DNA of 64,000 bases. It comes from Aldrovandia affinis. Taxonomy: Eukaryota; Chordata; Actinopteri; Notacanthiformes; Halosauridae. Positions 12,622 to 23,023 of the stretch are shown piece after piece. A model generated the notes under the pieces. The model saw only the letters and a program-made list of their open reading frames with translations. It was not told where the DNA came from and ran no database searches. Each line of letters begins with the position of its first letter. The stretch's first letter is position 1. A program made the position numbers and the translations under genes. Location: positions 2,119,318 through 2,183,317 of the forward strand of contig JAINUG010000021.1 of NCBI GenBank assembly GCA_029706075.1, written 5' to 3'.

Positions 12622-15593
12622 GTATAAAAGACCATGTATTAATCAACTACGGCTACACTCAATGTGTGTTCCTCCTGTATGCTACTTCTCACGGGCACAT
12701 ATAATCATATGTTTTCTAAGCTGAGCAAAAGTATAAATCTACTTTATATTTCATACTCTAAGCTGATATGTATCGCATTGTATGGAACTTAATTACTTAC
12801 ATTTAGATGTTTAACTACTTTAGCTCCATTATGATAATGGTCCTGGCCTAGAATGTAAGTGAAATATCATTTTTTTAAGTTTTATAAAGATTTGTTGCAC
12901 ATAGCTTGCAATTACAGGCAGCCTTTTGCAATCATATTGCAGTGTGAGGAACGTTTGACTTGTCAATACTTATGAATCCATAATATTTTTGTATCCACAC
13001 TCTTAAACTACACTCAAGCTACAAAAAAGGACATCCACTGTTGGAAGACCACTAACAACACAGATGAAGGTGAGTAGAAGGTAGACATAGTTTCAGGCCA
13101 GTTGAAAACAGATGCAACCCAGCTGCTCACCTGCATGATCAGCCTATTCAGACCTTAATCGGCATGCTGCATAAGCTACCTCCACACTCTTCCTTATTAG
13201 CACACACCAGAGTGGTGCATACAAGTTGACCACTTGAAATCACCGGGCAACAACATACCATACTTCATGCTGACCGTCAGATTGATCTATGCATTCAATG
13301 GAGAATTAAGTGCAGCCCTCCACTTGGTGTTCTCCAAAATGACATGCTCATGAGCACAACCTCTCACTGTCTACTTGTAGACAAGATGTAATATGATTTA
13401 AAAAATTTATGTTTTAGCCTTTTCTTGCAACAGGAATGTCTTTTTTATATGGTGTATCCCCACCAAAAGTAGCTGTATTTCACATTTCATACCAGGTGCA
13501 GAGCATGTCTACATTAATGTAATCCTTTCACTACAGGATTTCAGTTATTGCCACACATCAACTTAGCTCCTTGCAATATTTTACCTCAGTGCAGGGCAGA
13601 GCATTTTTAGGCACAGCAGAACACTTTCATTTATGGTCTGAGATTTAAGAATATGATTTCTAAGAATGTTACAGATGTGATGGACAGTTCCTGTTTTAGG
13701 ACCAACCACGGCTGTATGAGTGCAGTATGGATAATCTGTTAAATGCATGACCCTGAAATAAAGACCACTTGCTCAGATGTGTTGCTTGCTCTATATAAAC
13801 CACAATCTCATCAGTAAGCAGGGGGTTAGTTTGAGGCATTTACTGACAAAAATGTAAACCATGGACTTTATCATAGAAAATATCATGGACATCATAGAAA
13901 GATTTGCACCCTAATGACAAAAGAAGGTGCTTGGGCAAAAATGGAACAAAACTAGTCACATATTGAAAGCACAATTGCAGACATGCCTATGTGTGGAAAT
14001 AATGTCAGGTGATAATCACAGTTAAACAAATGAACAAGAGAAAGAGGCATCTGATATTTGAACACTGCTTCCATTATTGAGAGATTGATTAGCCAATGTC
14101 AAAGGGTGTAGTACAGCATGTGTTTAGTCTGTGTTAAATTCCAATGCTCTGTGTCAGCATTATAATTCACAAGAGATTACCTGGTTGAGAGAGTATATGT
14201 TCTTAAAAATCCATTTGTTACACTACATGAGCTTAAACGAGTATTGCGCTCAGAAGATGGGCATGCTAGCTCCTATTATTTTGAAGGCTTTTCTTTTCAC
14301 AATCTGCTTTAAGGAAAACGGAATAGTATACGTATATGATGAAGTTTGAATAATTCTCCAATATTTAATCATTTTATACTGTTATGTAACATCTTCAGTT
14401 TCAAAGACAGGACTGCATTGCCAAGCCTCATGACATGTCAGATCACGTGACTGCAGGCATCATTTGTTGATGTCTTTAACTAGAAATTATTTTATTTATT
14501 GTTTACCAAAAAGCATTCCTTGGCATTGCTTTTTCGTGGAGCTATACAAGTTTAATGTTTACCAATATATAAAACGTGAGAAGATTGCAAAACTTAAATT
14601 GAATATAATTACAAATAGAATAGCTCCTCAGGAGAAGTATTTCAATTCATAGCTTTTCCCTGGTTACCTGTTGGGTAGTAAAATAACCTACCATATCACT
14701 TCATTAAACATTATCATTAGCAGGATACTTAGCTGGCAAGTATGGGAAAACACCTTATTTGACAGTTCTCCTAAATAAAATCTAAAAACCTAAATTTACG
14801 TTTCATTTGAGTCAGACTTTGAGAAAACGTCCTCTCTTGAATATCTTTAATTCAAAAAGAAAAGAGAACATCACTAGTTGAAAATAGCATGCATAAAACC
14901 ATAAAGAGTGTTCCATATGGAATGCCAGGCCAGTAAATATGTTGATTTTCAAATAGCCAATGGCACTATTTGTGATCATTTCTGATAATCTTTCATCTTT
15001 TCCTTTTATAGGAGGAATAATACAACCTTTTTATTTGAATTCCATGTATATTATATAACGTAGTATAACCATGTTTAATTTGAATAAATATAGCCTATAA
15101 CATTACTATGCTAAAGGGGAACAATTATAAAATAGTGACTGTCGACATTTCTTTTTGTAGGACTAATGTGCAATTTGTGTTCAAATTACATGTGTTTATA
15201 TTGCACTTTAAATGCGTGTGCAAAACGTCAGATCCAATCAGTGTATGCCAACTGGAGCTGTCAACTGTCACCTCTGCAGACACATCTTTGGCACCATGGC
15301 AACTCATATTGCACTATGGGAGAGATGGCATTATGAGAGGTGGGTTTTGCCTCAAGAAAGGAAATTGCATTAGACTACATATATTTGCCTCCCATTTTTG
15401 TAATGATTCCTTAATGCTTTCTGGGTCAAGTACAATGTTAACGCATACATATATAAATGCATACCTACATGCACATTTGATTGACAGCCATCAGCACTAA
15501 TCATGGTTAGTAAAGAGGGATTAAATAAATATTTGTACCATGTTTTCCTTGGTAGAAATGAGTCTATATATATCGCGTAATGCCTCTGCCAGC
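12622..15593. other. Gene-free stretch
   Basis: I see no reliable gene, transposon end or structured repeat here. The longest plus-strand frame (15108-15500, 130 codons) has no recognisable domain and no clear splice signals. Confidence 0.45.
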
Positions 15594-15780
15594 ATAATCA
15601 ATCAATCAATCAATCAATCTTTATTTTTGTATAGCGCCATTTACAAACAGGTTGTCACACAGCGCTTCACAATTGGCATTTTCCAGAGGGAATCAAAAAA
15701 CCAGAAAACCATTGGAGCCAATGTAGGAAACTGGAAAATTATTCCCTGACCCCTTAAAAGGCGGTCGAGATGAACTCCTG
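15594..15780 (-). mobile_element. Retroposon 3' tail with (ATTG)n end, reverse strand
   Basis: A (TCAA)n run at 15597-15620 is followed by CTTTATTTTTGTATAGCGCC and GCGCTTCACAA. On the reverse strand this is a retroposon 3' end reading GGCGCTATACAAAAATAAAG followed by an (ATTG)n tail, a form common to some fish LINE and SINE families. The 5' part is absent or too diverged, as expected from truncated reverse transcription. The family is not certain. Confidence 0.55.
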
Positions 15781-15849
15781 GAAAATTGTGGACTAAGTGA
15801 CTTTGTAACGAATTGTGCTCTACCATTCTACATATCACACTGAGGCGCT

Positions 15850-18800
15850 TTATAAGACAAGAGGTTCTGACTGTAGAGACGGGCGCAGCAAGCTATCTGT
15901 TTCACTGAGGACCTAAGCAGGGGTGTGGTAATATTGAACACCGTTTTGTTATTAGTTTTTTTTCATACTGGTCGTTATGCAGTTTCATACTGGTGGGATA
16001 TGTTTCAATCGTGTCTGCAGAAGGGAATTCGTTGCGATGCTTTTGATTCGATGGCTTTGGCTTGCAACAGAATGTAGGCAATGTTCGCAAGTGTGATTAA
16101 ACAACACTATATGCTGCGACGGTATCTCTGCAGCTATGGCCATTCGGCACGATCTCATAAAAGTACAGAGCACCTGCGATGCGCGAACAATTTAGCCATT
16201 GAGCCCCGTTTTGATGTTGATGTATCGGTGGCTTTAGACCCAGAAAGGTCCCTTCAGTCTCCATTAATCAGATCGAATACGCACGGAGTGATCCGTGCGC
16301 CCCCTCGCTGCATTATTGTCCATTCTATCCTAATAGTGTTGTCTCCCATGGTGTGGCTGCGGATCCCGGCGTTCAACTGCAAAGACAGTCGAAGCCCTAC
16401 CCCACCACTGAAGCTGCAGGACGGAGCATAAATTGAATTATAGCACCACCAACCAGTCAAAGCTGTGCTGCAGTTTGGTTAGTTGACTATTCGAGCAGTG
16501 GATATGTGAAATATTTTAATTTAAAGCGTGATACCATAATTAAAATACAAAGTTTAAGTTCATACCGTTTACCTCAAACCCATCGTAAATTTCAAATTAA
16601 ACTGAACAACTGGCACATTTATGGTGCGCTTTGAAGTGCCATTATACGGTATGAGAAAAATACGGTGGTCTTTGAAAATGTCACCTGCATTTCTTCACCT
16701 CTTGTCCCAGCACAGGAAACAATGCTTCCCAGTATTAAATAATTCATGCATTACTACACGCTAGTGTAAAACGGATAATGTTGGTCTGGGACAACTTGAT
16801 CCTGTTAACCTTATGCTACTTGGCTCTTACTGCTAGCGTTTTTTCTAGCTAATATCAGACAGTCGACCTTGAATGTATAGAGCGCAATGTGTAGCCTATT
16901 TGTTCATGTCGTCCTTCATATAAACTATTCATAATTTAGGGTGCATCTGAATAATTTACTTCCATGTCAGTGTATTCCCTTCCAAAAAACACCACATTCA
17001 CCATGTGCCACTTCGCATATTATTATTTGACAACAATTATCTGGTAAATATCACTTATAGGATGGCAAGAAGTTGAAAAAAATCATTGTGTCCCATAAAA
17101 CAATTAATGTAGGCTAGTCAAGACCTGTTTTGCATAGCTATGCAACATGCAGTACGGTCACATGTAAGCTATTTGATGCCTGCATATTGCACATAAACCA
17201 AACAAATATTGATGTTTTCCTGGACAATTTTCGTTTTTTTAAATCTCACAAGTAGCCTACCCTATGGATGTCTAGCAACATTATATATCAGGACATGTAT
17301 TTCGTTAATTTGTTTGAACCACAACCCACAAACAAACATGCAATCAACCGTTATTAACATGTATTTAAAGATATATAACATGTCTGTCAGAAAAGCCTAA
17401 TAATTAAGTAGTCTTGGTGTATTTATGTATTTTGGATTTATGTAGGTGGATTTCAGGATAAGATCACTGTTGAATCCTATATCGTAATTTAGACCACTGC
17501 CTAATTTTATAACGGTTAGTGTGGTTAGGTGAATAGACAACATTTTGTGAAAACCCGACACTTTAATCGAGTTGTACAGTGAGATACCTGTACTTTGAGG
17601 TGTCTCGGCACGCAAGCCTGTATGCGTGTAAACCTGGTCTGTCATGTTTCAAGCTAGTGCTGGTTTTGAGAAGGAGAGGCGTTTGAGAGGTGCGATGTCT
17701 GCGTTCACACACCCCCTCCGTCCAAATCAGGTGGATAGCCTATGGAATACTCAGAAGCCGCGCTTCAACCTCAATATAACATTGAAACCCAACGCCATTC
17801 AGACATGCATTAATCCCCTCCTCCGTAAATCATCATGGTTTCACCTTCAAAGCGCTAGATTGTTGAAAATGGTGATGTGTCAGCCTATCAACACGAAAAC
17901 CTAGTTGCAACCCAAGCTCTTTCTCCAACATGCAAATCTTGAAGACACATTTTGACCTTGCGGTGTAGGCTATAGTAGACTACTGAATTCAAGTTATACC
18001 CCTAAACCATTTGCTTTCAGAAAAAAATAGATAGCCTATTCCTTCGCATTTTCAGACAACCACTTTATAAAGCAACGGGTAAAACAGACAGGTAGCCTAT
18101 AGATATTCTAATCCACCAGTTCTATGTCGAATGGTGTTGTAATGACTGACGCTTCCCCCAAAGAAAACAAAAACCCATCACAGTGTTGAAATCAAATGGC
18201 GGAAAACAAATAAAAGTTTACCTTGAGGAAGGAACATCAGCCCTGCTCACAACACCGAGGGTCAGGGGAATCGAGTCTTCTCACTTGTCATATTTTCCCA
18301 TATTTCGATTTTGCTTTTCTCCATCGAATTTTAGCTAAATTCTGTCAATACAAGGTGTGCTGGTTTTCATAGCGCGGAAATCCGCACAGCCCATCTCCCC
18401 TCTGTGCTCTATCAAAACCATAGGTTTGTATACGATGATGCCTTTCGAATCCACTGATGCCCTTTATTGAATATCCAAAACGACCAACACAGTCAAATTC
18501 CAACGCAGATCGACAAAAAACATTCGCGGAAAATGGGTGCTTGTTTTCTCCTTTTAAAAGCCGCAGACCCAGCCATTGTTCCGTCGCTCGCAGGCAAGCC
18601 TCGCAACTGTGGAAGCTTTCCCCCGCATTAAACCAGCTTGCTCTATTTAGCTGAGCAAACGTCTCTGCAGTGAGAGCGATCAAGTGGCTGAGATGGGGAA
18701 CTCAGATCAAATCTCAGCAGGCAGACCTTTGCACCGTTGCACCTACCAGCACTTCCCCCAGTCCAGCATCCACGCCGAGTTAATCCACAGGGTAACTGAA

Positions 18801-19200
18801 TGCCACATGCACTCGTTCTCCATCCAAGTCTCCAAAAGGGCTGGTCCTCGTTCTCTGCAGCAGTTTATTTAACTATTCTGTTCCGTATTGGGATGACAAC
18901 TAATTATATAAACGCCACACGTGTGACATTCTAATTCGATTATTAGCCTAAAGGGCGTGAGAAATCGAATTCAATTCCAGAAAAGAACACGATATATTTA
19001 AATATTCGGACGCATATAGCTAATGTCCTGTGGGATTAATTTCCCCTGTTAGTTTTTTTTCGATCCAACCCTCGCCAGCGTCGTTAGAGACATTTAACAA
19101 ACTAAAATATATACAGCATTGGGGTCCGCGATGGAAATAGTTTTCCTCAGTTGGAAAATGTGGGGGAAGTCATCACGGATTGGTCCAATCTGACGTTCGC
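15850..19200. promoter_or_regulatory. CpG-richer region, possible promoter island
   Basis: Compared with the CpG-poor DNA around it, this region holds many CpG sites, densest at about 16000-16400 and 18340-18870 (roughly twenty in the latter by eye). A TATA-like TATTTA lies at about 18637. On the plus strand an ATG with a good context (G at -3, G at +4) follows at 18693. On the minus strand a donor-like CTCAAG/GTAAAC lies at about 18216-18226. Together these suggest a promoter, possibly two-way, but no transcript evidence is available. Confidence 0.35.
18693..18791 (+). CDS. Candidate first coding exon, unrecognised protein
   Basis: An ATG at 18693 in a favourable context opens 33 codons beginning MGNSDQISAG and rich in His, Gln and Ser. 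It reaches a donor-like AGG/GTAACT (exon end 18791) in phase 0. It lies in the CpG-richer region just after a TATA-like motif, as a first exon should. If joined to 21946-22110, which is also open in phase 0, it would encode about 87 residues. I do not recognise the sequence. The Gly at residue 2 suggests myristoylation, but residue 6 is Gln, so the usual motif is not met. This is a hypothesis. Confidence 0.22.
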
Positions 19201-20189
19201 TCTCCCAGATTCTATGTGTGTCACTCCTTGGGACATGCTAAGAAGTGCTGTCAACTAAGCGTTCACAGGAAAAATGGGATACCTGTATTGCTGTACCGAA
19301 CAAAAACAGTACAGTACATCGCTCAGTGGGACTGCTTTTATTTTTTAAAAAACCTACTCAGAAGGATTTCTCCCCGAATCTCACAAGCAGAGGAACCCAA
19401 ATCAACACAGATAGTTACATAGGATATTTAAATATCGCAATGTGTGCAAATGTATTTCGGACATATCTACTGTAGCCTATAGAAACTCAGATACAGTGAA
19501 ATTATAGTTAGTCTCCTTTCTGTGATATTTGGTCGGGGGCTGGACATTTAACATGATGTTAAATGCCGATGTGGTGCAGGGTTGCTGTCGATGGGTCAGC
19601 ACTGATTTTGCGTCTATTTCAGGCATTGTTTCTAATCATCGCTTGATTATCTTGGATTCTGCTTCCAAGGGAGAATCTATACAGTACCGTGTGAAATTTC
19701 TGTGACGAATAAAATAAATAGGCAATAGCCTAAATAACATAAAAACATGTTATTTTAATAGATGGTGGACTATAGATAACTCATTTTTATATATTTTTTG
19801 AGGAGATTTGAACCCAAATCACAGAAGATGTTAATGTACCAATTTCTAGCGATCAGAGCAATAACTACCAGGAAATATGGTGTAGTGGGTAGGGAAGTTA
19901 TAAAGGGAAGTACAGGGACAGTACAGTACAGGTTCAGATTTCAGGTAATGGACATTCATTCAGCAAATGTCCGACTGTTTAAAAGTATAGTGTTGACCTG
20001 GACAGAACTCTGCAGACTCTAAATAGGCTAAAGTAAATTAATTGAAATAAATACATTCATTTCATTAATTAGAAAGGTATATTTAAAAAAGTCCTTTTCA
20101 GCACCACGGGCAGATGCATGGCACAGTGGAATCTAGAGTAAACTCTGAGGGGATGGGACGTTACAAGAGAGAAAATGTGAGCTTTCAAA
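19201..20189. other. Gene-free stretch
   Basis: No supported gene lies here. A short palindrome (10-bp arms CATTTAACAT) is at 19545-19565. Several copies of the TAGCCTA heptamer, treated as a separate observation, fall in and around this stretch. Confidence 0.45.
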
Positions 20190-20560
20190 GTATTATTTCG
20201 GAATACCTAGCACTCTAGAACGATCCTCACCTGTCTGTGTCTCTATCTCTCGCACGATAATGATAAATGTAAGCGTGAAATGTAAATGTGTACATAGGCG
20301 CCGATCCCGTGGGTGCTCCGGGACCCGAGCACCCACGGAGAAGGCCGAGCACCCACGGGGAAAATTATGCACGGAGCCAAATTTACATTGATTTGATAGC
20401 AAACTCCACCTAGCATACGCTGCGCGGCACCCACGGGCAGAAACATAAATCGGCGCCTATGAATGTGTATATGTGAAAATGTGGGCGTAGTATTATTTCG
20501 GAATATTTAGCACTCTAGAACGACCCCCTCTCTCTCTATCTCTCTCTTACGATAATGATA
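20190..20560. repeat. Direct duplication interrupted by a MITE
   Basis: The unit running from GTATTATTTCGGAATA through AGCACTCTAGAACGA, a CT-rich run and ACGATAATGATA is present at 20190-20265 and again at 20490-20560. The two units differ by point changes and by the length of the CT tract. Between them lies the 20293-20461 hAT MITE, so the duplication and the insertion are separate events. Confidence 0.85.
20293..20461. mobile_element. hAT-type MITE with perfect ends and 8-bp duplication
   Basis: A 169-bp element has perfect 13-bp inverted ends (CATAGGCGCCGAT / ATCGGCGCCTATG) and is flanked by the identical octamer AATGTGTA (20285-20292 and 20462-20469). An 8-bp duplication is the hAT hallmark. 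Near the left end lies a GC-rich foldback around TGGGTGCTCCGGGACCCGAGCACCCA. It has no coding capacity. The perfect ends suggest a fairly recent insertion. Confidence 0.9.
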
Positions 20561-21349
20561 CATCTTAGATAAAACTGATTGTTGGACGTTGCATTTTCAG
20601 AGCAAATTTGACGAGGCCTCAATGTTGTTACCTTCATCTTGTCGTAGTAGGGGTCGTGTTTTTAGATGGAGGGTTTTTGAAGGGGAAGTGTTTACCAAAA
20701 TATTGTGTGATGAAAGACACATACAAGGATTACCTTACTTTTTTACTGATGCAAAATGCACAGTTAAATATGTATCTGATCAACGTAACGGGGCTGCTGC
20801 AAGGAAAACAAGTAAAATAAACGACACATTTGCTATAAATGCAAATTCGAGCAACAGGCCTTTACAATTGATTTACAACTTCGTCATATTGTTAAACTAT
20901 TAATTCTACAGAGCACCCTGTGTACTGATATATCTGGTATGATGGGGGAGCTGTTGGATTACAGAATGTAATGTTATGGCACACAATACATTGTATCTCA
21001 TTCTAAATGAATGTAATTACACATTTAAAAGGGTTCAATATTTAACTGTTGCACATAGCATTCACAGGGAATACACACAATTCCATAAATAAATCAGCAA
21101 TGGCAGTGTCTTCTGTCAAATGTCAAATCACATGCTGGGTCAACCCCACCATTAACCTTGTCACAATCAGGATGATATTTGTAGTACAATGTGCAGATTA
21201 CAATTGAAATAAAATACACATTGTGTGAACAAAAATCATGTTAACATTTAAAGGTTGTAACATTAAAACACTGTAACATTAAAAACTAAATTAAAGGAGA
21301 TACTATATGGATTTATCATTAACCATTTCATATGCTGTTATATTGACTA

Positions 21350-21380
<31 letters not shown>

Positions 21381-21945
21381 TTCTTAAGCCTGAATCTCTG
21401 TATGTATATGTTGAGGAACATAGTACATCAACACAATATATATGAGATATTAAAATAAATATCACAATTGAAAAGTAGAAACCCAAAACTTGTATATTAA
21501 TACTGATAAATACCTGGACAATATCCTCATACTGCTCTGCACTAAACACACATGTTAATACATCTTGTGAGTTAATATTTCAAATCTTGATATTAATAAA
21601 GCAAATCCATAAACATTACATAAGGATTATATCTCATTAAAAACCTTGGTTCAGTGGTCAAACAACTCTTAAATGCCACATTCTTATGGCCAAAATATGC
21701 CCTTCAGTTAGGTTTTTATGGAACCTAAGTCTAATGGCCCCACTTTTCTCCCTTGTTAGCAATGATCAGATAAAGAGTAAAGAGAAATGCTGCTGTTCTC
21801 GGTTTCCTTAAATACATTTAATGCCAAAGTGCATGCTTGAGTGCATCTGTATGTGTGTGTTTTCAGTGGATTTCTGTACTTTTGAAGAACCCTCTGTTGG
21901 CTATGAATCTTTTCATTGTTTGATAATGTTTTTTTCTTCCTGCAG
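20561..21945. other. Gene-free stretch with an AAT microsatellite
   Basis: This stretch would be part of the intron if the two exon candidates are real. It carries an (AAT)n run at 21352-21381 and a pyrimidine tract with TGCAG directly before 21946. No other gene or mobile element was recognised. Confidence 0.45.
21352..21381. repeat. (AAT)n microsatellite
   Basis: A run of about ten AAT units. Confidence 0.95.
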
Positions 21946-22110
21946 GCAATGGGATGGAAAAATTTCAAGAAACTGTACAGCAGGTGTTGTTGCTCTGAAA
22001 ACTCCAACTCTGGTTGCTGTAACAGAGGGGATTACAACTCCCACGATGCAATGAATATTGATGGGAGTGTGGCGGAGGAGACCAAGAACCAGATAAGAAA
22101 GCAACAATGA
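21946..22110 (+). CDS. Candidate terminal exon, cysteine-rich unrecognised peptide
   Basis: A textbook acceptor (T-rich tract then TTCCTGCAG, AG at 21944-21945) precedes an open frame of 54 codons plus the TGA stop at 22108-22110. It begins A-MGWKNFKKLYS, has a CCC triplet and a later CC pair, then an acidic, Asn-rich tail ending KNQIRKQQ. A basic aromatic segment followed by clustered cysteines resembles palmitoylated cytoplasmic tails, for example after helix 8 of some receptors, but I cannot name the protein. The ATG at 21949 could instead start a free-standing 53-residue ORF. The local base composition is more exon-like than its surroundings. Confidence 0.35.
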   Translation, partial: AMGWKNFKKLYSRCCCSENSNSGCCNRGDYNSHDAMNIDGSVAEETKNQIRKQQ

Positions 22111-22169
22111 AAGAGAACATTCTTCTAACTGCACTGTCTGTTGACTATATGTCATAATGAATGCTACCC

Positions 22170-22262
22170 TTCCTTAAATGCAGATTGAAGGAAAGCAACA
22201 TAACCATAACCGTGTTCATACTGGTGAAAAAAAACCTGTTCAAAGTGAAAAAACCTTTGTGA
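22170..22262 (+). pseudogene. Possible C2H2 zinc-finger relic
   Basis: One frame reads HNRVHTGEKKP followed by VQSEKTFV (22205-22262). This resembles the H-x3-H end of a C2H2 finger, the TGEKP linker and the start of the next finger, with an extra Lys and loss of the Cys pair. There is a stop just upstream. It lies about 95 bp after the stop of the terminal-exon candidate. It may be a small decayed fragment or chance; no full finger is present. Confidence 0.25.
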
Positions 22263-22750
22263 TTGTTAAATTACTTGCATGCAATTGATAGTTACATAAA
22301 CCACTTTTATAGTTACATAAATTTACCTTAAATAGAATACATTTACATATAACAGATATGCAGTTGAAAGGGGTTTTATTATTTGTTTGATGTGAGTTCA
22401 TCACCACAACTTTTATAATGGCATCCATTTGTGACAGAAGATAGAAAGAAAGCAATTTAAATGTAATTAGCAGTGTTTAGGAGCTGAAAGAAAGTGAACT
22501 GAACCAGATAGAAACTGCCTTTCTAGAAAGTCACCAACAATTCTAACTGACAGCATGACTAACTCACTCGAAATGTTCATTGTTCGTTGTGAACCTCCTG
22601 CCTCTAGAATTACAGAAGCCCATAGATGAGGGCCCAGTCTTCCCTCCAGATTTTACTCTGAAGTCTCAATGGACATTTACCTCAGATAGCCTCAAAGTTC
22701 ATTCTTAAATAATAAATTGTTTCTCAAACTCCCTTTGCTGTTGAAGGATA
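22263..22750. other. Gene-free stretch
   Basis: Nothing recognisable was seen between the zinc-finger-like fragment and the Tc1 element. Confidence 0.45.
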
Positions 22751-23023
22751 TACAGCTCACTGCCAAAATAAAGGAAACACTTGAGTAAATGAGGGATACT
22801 GGCAGCTCTGTTATGGTGTGGAGTGCATTTTCCTGGCATGGCTTAGGTCCACTTAGAGGGCAAGGTAAATGTCAATAAATACAAAGCCATTCTGATGATC
22901 ATCTTCATCCTATGGTGAAGCATTTCTATCCTGGTGGGAGTGGTATCTTCAAGATGACTCTGATCCCATACACAGGGCACAAGTGGTCATTGAATGATTT
23001 AATGGGCATAGAAACAATGTAAA

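Noticed and set aside
16254..16460. Reverse-strand exon-like frame with MGDNTIRIEW after a CTTTGCAG
   Set aside because: The frame is short, ends in a stop, has no donor or partner exon and no recognisable family; kept only as part of the CpG-richer region.
19545..19565. Short perfect palindrome with 10-bp arms
   Set aside because: One such hairpin in 64 kb of AT-rich DNA is expected by chance; no other signal goes with it.
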